Positions 19,677 through 27,502 of a stretch of 64,000 bases of DNA are shown here, in pieces. Source of the DNA: Alkalibacterium iburiense (GTDB lineage: Bacteria > Bacillota > Bacilli > Lactobacillales > Carnobacteriaceae_A); the NCBI RefSeq assembly GCF_039521845.1, contig NZ_BAAACW010000020.1, forward strand, positions 5,975 through 69,974. Reading direction: 5' to 3'. Within the stretch, counting starts at the first letter, position 1; every line of letters begins with the position of its first letter. The notes under the pieces were generated by a model. It did no database searches, was not told where the DNA came from, and saw nothing but the letters and a program-made list of their open reading frames with translations. Position numbers and translations under genes: made by a program.

Positions 19677-21230
19677 ATGTTAGATAGAATAAAAAATAAA
19701 TTTAATAGAGAAAGGCTTGCTGAAAAATATCACTCAGTCAATTTTAAAAATGAAATTTTAGCAGGATTAACTGTAGCATTAGCTCTTATTCCAGAATCAG
19801 TGGCCTTTGCCTTTGTAGCAGGTGTGAGTCCAATATTGAGTCTACAAACAGCAGTAGTTGTTGGATTCGTTGCCTCATTATTTACAGGGAGACCAGGTAT
19901 GATTAACTCATCCACGGCTGCTATTTCAGTTGTTATGGCTGGTTTAATCGCTACCCACGGGTTAGAGTACTTGTTTGCCGCTGTTGTCCTGATGGGTATT
20001 ATTCAATTATCCATAGGTATTCTCAAACTCGGTAAATATGCTCGTATGATTCCGTATCCGGTTATGTTAGGGTTCTTAAATGGTTTGTCTCTTGTTATTT
20101 TAATATCACAGTTTGATCTTTTTAAAGTCAATACAACGACTGGAAGAGACTGGATGGCTGGCTTTGACTTAGGTATTATGCTTTTATTTGTAGCCATAAC
20201 GATGGCTATTATTCACTTTTTCCCTAAGCTTACAAAAGCTATTCCTTCCAGCTTGATGGCTATTATTGTCATTACTGTTCTAGCTGTCATCGTAGAGCTA
20301 TCGACCGGCTATCACTTACAAACGGTGCAGGATTTTGCAGGAATGACTTTACAAGGTGGACTGCCTGAGTTTTATGTTCCTCAAGTCCCTCTGACCTTAG
20401 AGACATTCCAGATTATTCTTCCTTATGCTTTAATTGCAGGTTTAGTCGGCTTAACTGAGGCCGTGCTAACTCTTAGAGTCATTGATGAAATGACTAAGAC
20501 GAAGGGGAATACGAATAAAGAAATCGTTGCTCAAGGTTTAGCTAACGTCGTCAATGGTTTCTTTGGTGGTATGGGCGGAGACGCTATGATTGGGCAATCG
20601 ATTATTAACATTAAATCGGGAGGACGCACACGCATATCTGCATTGGTGGCTCCATTATTCTTGCTCATTTTCATTATGTTCGGATCAAGCGTTATAAACT
20701 TGATTCCTCTGGCTGCCTTGGCAGGGGTTATGTTTATGGTCGTTATCGGGACATTTAAATGGGAAAGCTTTAAATACGCCGGCAAGATTCCTAAACAAGA
20801 CATTGTCGTCATGATAGCTGTTACACTAATCACTATCTTTGCTGACTTAGCCACAGCGGTTATCTCTGGAGTTGTGCTGTCAGCTTTGGCCTTTGCATGG
20901 AAAAAGGGAACAGAAGCGGAAGCAGTAACTACTCACGATAGTGACGGTTCTAAAACTTATCACTTAAACGGTTCTGTTTTCTTTGGCTCAGTTCTAAACT
21001 TCCAAGATTTGTTTACACCGAATGAAGATCCGGACCATGTCATTTTTGACTTTAAAAATGCTAAAGTCATGGACTATTCTGGAGTAGAATCCTTCAATGC
21101 CGTTATTGAAAAGTATGATGCATTAGGTAAAACAGTCACTTTAAGACATGTGGGCAGTTATAGTCATGGACTTTTCAGAAAAGCAAAAGATTTGACCATT
21201 ATTAAAAAAGACACAATTGAATCCACATAA
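19677..21230 (+). CDS. SulP-family anion permease with STAS domain
   Basis: A 517-residue protein. The N-terminal 390 residues are hydrophobic with the SulP pattern: LAGLTVALALIPESVAFAFVAGVSP near residue 30 and repeated membrane spans through QDIVVMIAVTLITIFADLATAVISG. The last roughly 110 residues form a STAS domain (HVIFDFKNAKVMDYSGVESF). SulP proteins carry sulfate, bicarbonate or other anions. Transport of the sulfate released by the upstream sulfatase is an attractive link but is inference, and many bacterial SulP proteins move bicarbonate. AAGGAGGATTTT precedes the ATG. The 270-bp upstream gap holds no clear promoter that I can defend. Confidence 0.88.
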   Translation: MLDRIKNKFNRERLAEKYHSVNFKNEILAGLTVALALIPESVAFAFVAGVSPILSLQTAVVVGFVASLFTGRPGMINSSTAAISVVMAGLIATHGLEYLFAAVVLMGIIQLSIGILKLGKYARMIPYPVMLGFLNGLSLVILISQFDLFKVNTTTGRDWMAGFDLGIMLLFVAITMAIIHFFPKLTKAIPSSLMAIIVITVLAVIVELSTGYHLQTVQDFAGMTLQGGLPEFYVPQVPLTLETFQIILPYALIAGLVGLTEAVLTLRVIDEMTKTKGNTNKEIVAQGLANVVNGFFGGMGGDAMIGQSIINIKSGGRTRISALVAPLFLLIFIMFGSSVINLIPLAALAGVMFMVVIGTFKWESFKYAGKIPKQDIVVMIAVTLITIFADLATAVISGVVLSALAFAWKKGTEAEAVTTHDSDGSKTYHLNGSVFFGSVLNFQDLFTPNEDPDHVIFDFKNAKVMDYSGVESFNAVIEKYDALGKTVTLRHVGSYSHGLFRKAKDLTIIKKDTIEST

Positions 21231-21237
21231 AGAAAAA

Positions 21238-21282
21238 AGAGAAGCTTGCCTAGGTCAATATGACTTAAGCAAGCTTCTTTCT
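21238..21282. terminator. Bidirectional terminator between the SulP and GH120 genes
   Basis: A perfect 9-bp stem, GAAGCTTGC / GCAAGCTTC, with T-rich flanks on both strands. Confidence 0.8.
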
Positions 21283-21286
21283 ATTA

Positions 21287-23209
21287 TTAGCCCCAAACTT
21301 TAATCCGATTTTTACCGGCTTTCAAGTTGGATAGAGGACCGAGAACCGTTTGTCCTTCTTTTTTATTGTTGAGCAAATCTGTATCCAGAACGACTGCGCT
21401 GCCATCCGGATTTTCAAATTCAACATCCGTTAAGCGCACGCGTTCTAATGTGTGCGTAGAATGAACATCTCCAAGGAAGTCTTCGAAATTATCTGGGAGA
21501 TTGATTTCGATATAAACTTCTTTACCTTCATCTACTAGTTTAAACTCAGGGTTATGGTCAGAGACTATATTGGTTTCTTCTCTATCAAAAGCCTGTGCAC
21601 CGTTAAAGTAGGCATTCTGATTAATATAAACAGGTTGTTCGACTTTATTAAAAGCCCCATGATCACTACCAGTTGTATCATGCACACTGTCAATATATTC
21701 TTCAAGGGAAGTGGTGTAGCCATTGTAGTGATCCGTCCCGACTTCTTCAATGCCTTCTTCTCCAATAAAGATATTGTTATACCAGCGATCGTCTCCACCA
21801 TAAACAGGGGCGAAGCCTTTAATATCCGTGCTGTGCGGTTCATGGTAAGGAGTGGAACGATCCAGCATTTTTCGGTGTTCCATATGCCCGCGAACAATAT
21901 TATTAACAAAAGCGCCACCTTGAGCGTGATTATCCAAGGCATAATCAGCCGTTAAGATATTATGATCTATAATAAATGGTCCACTGCTGACTTCAACGAA
22001 TAAGTCGCGATTGTTATTGTAGAAAATATTACGGCTTACACGTGTGCCTTGTAACTGCCAGTCTAACCAAATACCTAATGAACAATCATGAATACGGTTG
22101 TCATGGATTTGGGTATCAATGGCGGCATGCAGTTTAATCCCAGCTATCTCATGTCCGTAAAACTGACGTTTAATTGCGATGTTATAAATATGGTTGTTGT
22201 ATACTTCACTGAAGACACAGCCCAAGTGTCCAACTATCCCATTTTGACCACAATCAAAAATGGTGTTATTTCTAATGATATGAGAACCAACTGTTTCTCT
22301 GCTCCAGCCTTGTTTTTTTGCTTGGAAGACTGTTTCTATTTGATAATGGTAACCGGGCTTATCTTGACGTTTTGAATAATGGTTGTCTCCAGTTGAATAA
22401 GCTTTACCCATACTGATTCCACTACATTTGGAGTCATGGACACTATTGTCTTCAATAATCCAACCCTTACTCCAGTGAGGACCAATTAAGCCCGGCTGAT
22501 CAGCAGTAGGGGGAGTCCAAGGAGTTGCGGCTTGGGCCAATTCAAAGCCTTTAACAGTGATATAATCCATACCCGTCTGTTTTGGATAGAAAACAGATTT
22601 TCTGACGTTAATTTCTGTTAGTTCTTCATTCGGATTGTATTCATGGAAATTAGCGTAGATAGTAGTGTTTTCTTCATCGACTTCGGTATACCACACATAT
22701 TTAGTTTGCTTTGGATCATGAGAAGGGATCTGTTTACCTGTCCAGTGATCCACCATTTCAGACACTTCTTCACCTTTGTGGACTTCTTCAAGTGTTTCCA
22801 CTTCATAAAATGATTTTCCATTTAAATAAACTTCACCTAGATGACGACCCGGGTTATAGACGACCCAATCTCCATAGATTTTTTCTTTATACGGGTTGTA
22901 ATCTCCGAAAAATTCATTCGGAATAACCACTTTCCATACAGATTTATCCAGTTTTTCCCACGTATCAATCTGCTCGGATCCTTTGATGACCACTTTTTCT
23001 CCATCAGCTGCTTTATACGTAATGCGTCTCCATTCGCTTAATCCGGGATGCTTAGGGTTAACCCATTCACGGTAAACTCCTTCATGAACAATGACTGTAT
23101 CACCAGCAGTTGCCACAGAAGCTGCTTTATTTATTGTTAAAAATGGATTCTCTTTCGTTCCATCAGAACTATCTAATCCTTTTTTTGAAACATGATAGAC
23201 ACGTACCAA
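21287..23209 (-). CDS. GH120 beta-xylosidase (right-handed beta-helix)
   Basis: A 640-residue protein that I recognise as close to Thermoanaerobacterium XylC: ENPFLTINKAASVATAGDT and VHEGVYREW near the N-terminus, TPWTPPTADQPGLIGPHWS in the middle and GHEIAGIKLHAAIDTQIH later. The likely catalytic pair of GH120 lies in HDCSLGIWLDW (Asp nucleophile) and DLFVEVSSGP (Glu acid/base). It cleaves xylo-oligosaccharides, probably in the cytoplasm, since no signal peptide is seen. The open frame extends upstream to 23326, but a TTG at 23209 with GAGGAGG 8 nt before it gives the family-normal N-terminus, so I take TTG as the start. No xylan transporter lies beside it. Confidence 0.88.
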   Translation of the reverse strand: MVRVYHVSKKGLDSSDGTKENPFLTINKAASVATAGDTVIVHEGVYREWVNPKHPGLSEWRRITYKAADGEKVVIKGSEQIDTWEKLDKSVWKVVIPNEFFGDYNPYKEKIYGDWVVYNPGRHLGEVYLNGKSFYEVETLEEVHKGEEVSEMVDHWTGKQIPSHDPKQTKYVWYTEVDEENTTIYANFHEYNPNEELTEINVRKSVFYPKQTGMDYITVKGFELAQAATPWTPPTADQPGLIGPHWSKGWIIEDNSVHDSKCSGISMGKAYSTGDNHYSKRQDKPGYHYQIETVFQAKKQGWSRETVGSHIIRNNTIFDCGQNGIVGHLGCVFSEVYNNHIYNIAIKRQFYGHEIAGIKLHAAIDTQIHDNRIHDCSLGIWLDWQLQGTRVSRNIFYNNNRDLFVEVSSGPFIIDHNILTADYALDNHAQGGAFVNNIVRGHMEHRKMLDRSTPYHEPHSTDIKGFAPVYGGDDRWYNNIFIGEEGIEEVGTDHYNGYTTSLEEYIDSVHDTTGSDHGAFNKVEQPVYINQNAYFNGAQAFDREETNIVSDHNPEFKLVDEGKEVYIEINLPDNFEDFLGDVHSTHTLERVRLTDVEFENPDGSAVVLDTDLLNNKKEGQTVLGPLSNLKAGKNRIKVWG

Positions 23210-23317
23210 TTGACATTCCTCCTCTATAGTATTAATTAAATTATAGAACAGATGAGAGCGGATGCATAGGCAATGTCTTGTCATTCGTTGGACATTATTT
23301 GTTATTTTAGAATAAAA

Positions 23318-23352
23318 AAACCTCACTATTCCTATTAAGAAATAGCGAGGTA
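23318..23352. terminator. Bidirectional hairpin downstream of the small minus-strand ORFs
   Basis: The arms ACCTCACTATT and AATAGCGAGGT pair with one mismatch. An A-run lies to the left, giving a T-run in the minus transcript. It terminates the two small ORFs to its right. Confidence 0.6.
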
Positions 23353-23356
23353 TTTA

Positions 23357-23479
23357 CTAAGTAGTTTTTTGAGTCAAACTTTCTAGTATTTCTCTGACTT
23401 CTTCATAAATCTCTTGGAGAATTATTTTTTCATCTTCTGTAAGTGCCTTAACATTTTTTGGTAAAATCCATTTTGTCAT
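23357..23479 (-). CDS. Small ORF, unknown, possibly the 3' part of one gene
   Basis: A 40-codon frame starting MTKWILPKNVKALTEDEK and ending in an acidic helical tail. Its ATG lies inside the end of the preceding small ORF (32-nt overlap, different frame). Composition is protein-like: charged, amphipathic helix. It may be a separate overlapping gene or the continuation of the 55-codon ORF after a frameshift. No function recognised. Confidence 0.4.
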   Translation of the reverse strand: MTKWILPKNVKALTEDEKIILQEIYEEVREILESLTQKTT

Positions 23480-23615
23480 CGTTACTGATGAGAGCTATCT
23501 GCTCAAGTAAATCTGAAATAATCATTTGTTTTCGCTCAATAGGCATGCGAGATTTAGAAACAGCAAGCACATTTTCGCGATAGTTCTTAGCCGTAGCTAA
23601 CATATAGGCTTTCAC
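23448..23615 (-). CDS. Small ORF, unknown, possibly the 5' part of one gene
   Basis: A 55-codon frame, starting at GTG 23615 after AGAAGG, or at ATG 23603. The sequence AYMLATAKNYRENVLAVSKS followed by a KQMIISDLLEQIALI helix looks like real helical protein rather than random translation. It ends at 23448, inside the next ORF. Together the two could make one protein of about 90 residues if a frameshift joins them. No family recognised. Confidence 0.4.
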   Translation of the reverse strand: MKAYMLATAKNYRENVLAVSKSRMPIERKQMIISDLLEQIALISNDDKMDFTKKC

Positions 23616-23917
23616 AATCCTTCTGCTTTTTTAGCACTTTTGTATTCTACTATATTACCTTATTTTCAGTAAGTAATCACATTTTGTTAATATAAGACCA
23701 GAAAAAATCTAAGTTAAAGACACACTTCCGTCACAAAAGATAGATAAAACCTTGCAATCACAGGCTTTCATGTTTTAGTTGACGAAAGAAAAATATAATA
23801 GTTATTGTTTTCACAATCATTTTTTTATCATTAATTAAATGCTAGTCAGTATTTTTAATTACATCCATAATTTGAGAGTCTTTTAAAAAAACATTTTATA
23901 ACTAGTGAATATAAACT

Positions 23918-23939
23918 ATTTCCGTTTCGATACGGAAAT
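23918..23939. promoter_or_regulatory. Inverted repeat upstream of the PTS operon, operator candidate
   Basis: ATTTCCGT and ACGGAAAT form a perfect 8-bp inverted repeat with a 6-bp centre, 78 bp before the IIB start. The PRD regulator at the end of the cluster is the obvious candidate to bind it. The rest of the 400-bp gap (23616-24016) is AT-rich with no other clear feature except the cre-like site. Confidence 0.45.
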
Positions 23940-23953
23940 TATACATGTGGTTA

Positions 23954-23969
23954 TGAAACCGTTGTTACA
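23954..23969 (+). promoter_or_regulatory. cre-like site (CcpA) upstream of the PTS operon
   Basis: TGAAACCGTTGTTACA resembles the catabolite-responsive element, with CG at the centre and TGAAA on the left but an imperfect right half. Its position upstream of a sugar PTS operon in a Firmicute is as expected. The call is weak because the match is incomplete. Confidence 0.3.
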
Positions 23970-24016
23970 GTAGTATAAGACTTGTCAAAACAAACTATCA
24001 AAAAGGAGAATGTATA

Positions 24017-24331
24017 ATGGTAAATATTTTACTGGCCTGTTCATCAGGTATGTCAACTAGTTTACTCGTTTCAAAAATGGAAGCGGCAGCAAAAGAGAAA
24101 GGGATCGAAGCAACTATCTGGGCAGTTGCTCAAGATAAAGCTGAGACAGATTTGAAGAAAGCAGATGTGCTTTTAATCGGTCCTCAAATGCGTTTCATGA
24201 AGAAAAAATTAGAAAAATTTGGCAATGAGCAAGGTGTGCCAGTGGATGTCATTAATCCGGTTGATTACGGAAGAGTAAATGGAGCGGCTGTTTTAGAGAC
24301 CGCTTTAGAATTAATAGAAAAAAATAGTTAA
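24017..24331 (+). CDS. PTS cellobiose/beta-glucoside-type EIIB
   Basis: A 104-residue EIIB of the lactose/cellobiose family. The phosphorylated cysteine is Cys8 in NILLACSSGMSTSLLV. It accepts phosphate from EIIA and passes it to the sugar entering through EIIC. AAAAGGAG precedes the ATG. It is the first gene of the operon IIB-IIC-IIA-GH1. Confidence 0.93.
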   Translation: MVNILLACSSGMSTSLLVSKMEAAAKEKGIEATIWAVAQDKAETDLKKADVLLIGPQMRFMKKKLEKFGNEQGVPVDVINPVDYGRVNGAAVLETALELIEKNS

Positions 24332-24355
24332 AAGCGGACTTTAGGAGGAAACACA

Positions 24356-25633
24356 GTGAATCGTTTTATGGAGATTTTAGAAGATGTTTTAATGCCGATT
24401 GCGGATAAATTAAACAATAATCGGTATTTAACAGCTTTAAGAAATGGATTTATGGTAGCCTTACCACTCATTATATTTGGATCCATTTTCGTGGTTATTG
24501 CAAACTTGCCATTTTTAGATAGAATTTTAAGTGAAGAAGCTTATACTGCTTATCAAAATGCTTTAGGACCTGCTTCAGCAGCTACATTAAGTATTATGGG
24601 ATTATTTGTTATTATCGGTATTGGTTATAAGATGGTTGAACAAAGAGGCGGCGAAGCTATTTACGGTGGAGTTGTGGCTTTAGGCTCTTTCCTTATTTTA
24701 ACACCTCAAGTCGTTGAAGGCGTTGCTGGAGTTATTCCAACTGCAGCTTTAGGTGCTGAAGGGATGTTCGTAGGGATTATTACAGCTTTTATTGCAGCTG
24801 AATTATATCAATGGTTTGTAAGAAAAGACTTTACAATTAAAATGCCTGAAGGAGTACCCAGTGCGGTTTCACGATCATTCAGTTCATTGATTCCAGTATC
24901 TTTTACTTTAACAGCCTTTTTAGTCCTGCGTGTTCTATTCAGTTTCACAGGTTTTGAAACGGTTCAAAACTTTGTTTACACTATTATTCAACAACCATTA
25001 ACAGCTTTAGGTAGCGGTCTACCGGCTACATTAATTGCGGTATTACTGATCCAAGTGTTCTGGTTCTTCGGTTTACATGGACAGATTATTGTTAACTCTA
25101 TTTTTGACCCTATCTGGTATGCTTTAAACGATCAAAACTTTTCAGCTTTTCAAGCGGGAGAAGAGTTACCAAACATCGTCACAAAACAATTCATCGATAC
25201 GTTCTTAGTCGGTATGGGTGGAACAGGTATGACATTGATGGTCTTAATTATGATTTTCTTTGTCGCAAAAAGCCGTCAAATGCGTGAGTTAGCTAAGTTA
25301 GGTGGACCATCTGGAATATTTAACGTTAATGAACCAGTCATTTTCGGTCTACCGATTGTTATGAATCCATTAGTGCTTATTCCATGGATACTTGCACCAG
25401 TTATCGTTGCCGCGGTTACTTACTTTGCGATGTCCGTTGGCTTTGCTCCAAGACCTGCAGGCGTAATTGTTCCTTGGACAACACCTGTTTTACTAAGTGG
25501 TTACTTGGCAACAGGTAACAACATTATGGGTGCCGTTATGCAATTAATTAATATGGGGATAGTAGGACTTGTTTGGTTCCCGTTCATCAAATTACTAGAC
25601 AGACAATATTACGGAGAAGAACAAACTATTTAA
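24356..25633 (+). CDS. PTS cellobiose/beta-glucoside-type EIIC
   Basis: A 425-residue polytopic membrane protein with the EIIC family features MPIADKLNNNRYLTALRNGF at the N-terminus and the conserved FNVNEPVIFGLPIVMNP loop near residue 325, which includes the sugar-binding glutamate. It transports and phosphorylates a beta-glucoside such as cellobiose. The start codon is a GTG (24356) with TAGGAGGA upstream. The exact sugar cannot be determined from sequence. Confidence 0.92.
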   Translation: MNRFMEILEDVLMPIADKLNNNRYLTALRNGFMVALPLIIFGSIFVVIANLPFLDRILSEEAYTAYQNALGPASAATLSIMGLFVIIGIGYKMVEQRGGEAIYGGVVALGSFLILTPQVVEGVAGVIPTAALGAEGMFVGIITAFIAAELYQWFVRKDFTIKMPEGVPSAVSRSFSSLIPVSFTLTAFLVLRVLFSFTGFETVQNFVYTIIQQPLTALGSGLPATLIAVLLIQVFWFFGLHGQIIVNSIFDPIWYALNDQNFSAFQAGEELPNIVTKQFIDTFLVGMGGTGMTLMVLIMIFFVAKSRQMRELAKLGGPSGIFNVNEPVIFGLPIVMNPLVLIPWILAPVIVAAVTYFAMSVGFAPRPAGVIVPWTTPVLLSGYLATGNNIMGAVMQLINMGIVGLVWFPFIKLLDRQYYGEEQTI

Positions 25634-25641
25634 AAAATGAT

Positions 25642-25687
25642 GATAAAGTTGGATGTCCATCTATCAGGTGGTGTTCAACTTTTTATC
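25642..25687 (+). other. Intra-operon hairpin between EIIC and EIIA genes
   Basis: GATAAAGTTG at 25642-25651 pairs with CAACTTTTTATC at 25676-25687 (one or two bulged Ts), and CCATC/GGTGG makes an inner stem. There is no terminal U-run. It may be a processing or RNA-stability element that tunes expression of the downstream genes. Confidence 0.45.
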
Positions 25688-25709
25688 AGTCATAGATTAG
25701 GAGATTATT

Positions 25710-26021
25710 ATGGACGATAAAATAAACGAAATTGCTTTTCAAATTATCCTTTATGCTGGAAATGGGAAATCAAGTGCTATGGAAGCTATCCAGGAAGCAA
25801 AAGAGGGGAACTTTGAAGAAGCTGAGGCTAAAATTAAAGAGGCCGGAGAAGAATTAAGTAAAGCTCACGGCTTTCAAACGGAACTTCTTCATAAAGAAGC
25901 GCGTGGTGAAGGAGAAGCGATTAATATCATTTTAATTCATGCTCAAGATCATTTAATGACATCTATGATGTTGAAAGATTTAGCAGCTGAATTTGTCGAT
26001 TTATATAAATTACAACAGTAG
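25710..26021 (+). CDS. PTS lactose/cellobiose-type EIIA
   Basis: A 103-residue all-helical EIIA. The phosphorylated histidine is in LIHAQDHLM (His77), and the family motif NGKSSAMEAI occurs near residue 18. It takes phosphate from HPr and hands it to EIIB. It is separated from EIIC by a 76-bp gap with a hairpin. The ATG is preceded by TAGGAGA. Confidence 0.92.
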   Translation: MDDKINEIAFQIILYAGNGKSSAMEAIQEAKEGNFEEAEAKIKEAGEELSKAHGFQTELLHKEARGEGEAINIILIHAQDHLMTSMMLKDLAAEFVDLYKLQQ

Positions 26022-26033
26022 GAGGAAGCATTC

Positions 26034-27419
26034 ATGTCTTTACAGTATCAATTCCCGAGTGATTTTTGGTGGGGAAGTGCCGCATCTGCCGCTCAAACGG
26101 AAGGAAGCCACAATGGAACAACTGGACGAACAATTTGGGACGAATGGTTTGAAAAAGAAGAGAATCGATTTTTTGAAGGTGTAGGTCCAAAAGAAACATC
26201 TGATTTTTACAATCGTTATAAAGAAGATATTAAAAACATGAAAGAAATTGGACATAACACGTTTCGTATGTCTATTTCATGGGCCCGATTAATTCCTGGA
26301 GGAGAAGGAGAAGTTAACGAAGAAGCCGTTACTTTTTACAATGCTGTCATTGATGAACTGCTTGCTCAAGGAATTGAACCGTTTGTCAATCTTTTCCACT
26401 TTGATATGCCTATTGAAATGCAGGAAAAAGGCGGATGGGAAAACAGAGAAGTGATCGATGCTTACGTAACCTATGCTCAGAAAGCATTTGAATTGTTTGC
26501 AGATAGAGTATCCAAGTGGTTTACGTTTAACGAGCCTATCGTACCGGTCGAAGGCGGGTATCTCTATGATTTCCATTACCCAAATATCGTTGATGCTAAA
26601 AAGGCTTTTCAAGTGGCTTATCATACTATTATTGCCCACGCTAAAGTCGTTGAGTTGTATCACCAAAACTACGACGGCAAGATCGGTATTATTTTAAACT
26701 TAACTCCGTCTTACCCGCGTAGCGAGAACCCTGCAGATTTAAAAGCCGCTCATATTTGTGACTTGTTCTTTAACAGAAGCTTCTTAGACCCTGTTGTTAA
26801 AGGGGAGTTTCCTGAAGACTTGATTGCTTTACTAAAAGAATACGATCACCTTCCTGAAACAGCGGAAGAAGATTCTGTATTGCTTAAAGAGAACACTGTT
26901 GATATACTAGGTGTTAACTATTACCAGCCAAGACGTGTAAAAGCAAAAGATCATGCCCCAAACACGGAAGGACCATTTATGCCTGACTGGTTCTTTGATA
27001 ATTATGAAATGCCAGGAAGAAAAATGAATGTCTACCGCGGATGGGAGATATATGAAAAAGGAATTTACGATATCATGATTAATTTAAAAGATAATTATGG
27101 TAATATCGAATCCTTTATCTCAGAAAATGGGATGGGTGTTCAAGATGAACAGCGCTTCATTAAAGAAGGTCGCATCGAAGATGACTACCGTATTGACTTC
27201 ATCAAAGAGCACCTGAAATGGCTACACCGTGCTATTGAAGAAGGGGCTAATGTCAAAGGGTATCACTTATGGACATTCATGGATAACTGGTCATGGATGA
27301 ATGCTTATAAGAACCGTTATGGTTTCTTCTCAGTAAACCTAGATACACAAGAAAGAACAGCTAAAAAGAGTGCTTACTGGTTTGCCGACGTTTCTAAGCA
27401 AAACGGTTTTGATCATTAA
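26034..27419 (+). CDS. GH1 6-phospho-beta-glucosidase
   Basis: A 461-residue GH1 enzyme. It starts with the family FPSDFWWGSAASAAQTEG, has the acid/base glutamate in FTFNEPIVPV and the nucleophile in SENGMG, and ends in the usual GH1 DNWSWMNAYKNRYGFF. It hydrolyses the phosphorylated beta-glucoside brought in by the adjacent PTS. The start is 12 nt after the EIIA stop, with TAGGAGGAA upstream. The phospho-sugar specificity is inferred from the operon. Confidence 0.93.
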   Translation: MSLQYQFPSDFWWGSAASAAQTEGSHNGTTGRTIWDEWFEKEENRFFEGVGPKETSDFYNRYKEDIKNMKEIGHNTFRMSISWARLIPGGEGEVNEEAVTFYNAVIDELLAQGIEPFVNLFHFDMPIEMQEKGGWENREVIDAYVTYAQKAFELFADRVSKWFTFNEPIVPVEGGYLYDFHYPNIVDAKKAFQVAYHTIIAHAKVVELYHQNYDGKIGIILNLTPSYPRSENPADLKAAHICDLFFNRSFLDPVVKGEFPEDLIALLKEYDHLPETAEEDSVLLKENTVDILGVNYYQPRRVKAKDHAPNTEGPFMPDWFFDNYEMPGRKMNVYRGWEIYEKGIYDIMINLKDNYGNIESFISENGMGVQDEQRFIKEGRIEDDYRIDFIKEHLKWLHRAIEEGANVKGYHLWTFMDNWSWMNAYKNRYGFFSVNLDTQERTAKKSAYWFADVSKQNGFDH

Positions 27420-27429
27420 TAGGAGTAAA

Positions 27430-27462
27430 AAAGCGCAGTGAAGTTGCTGCGCTTTATTTCTT
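27430..27462 (+). terminator. Terminator of the PTS operon
   Basis: A perfect 9-bp stem, AAAGCGCAG / CTGCGCTTT, followed by ATTTCTTTTTT. Confidence 0.9.
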
Positions 27463-27502
27463 TTTTGCTGTAAAACAGGCCAAAGAAAAGGAGGTTTTGT
27501 GT

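Noticed and set aside
21287..23326. Extended N-terminus of the GH120 protein
   Set aside because: The first 39 codons are unlike the family, and the TTG at 23209 has GAGGAGG at the right distance.
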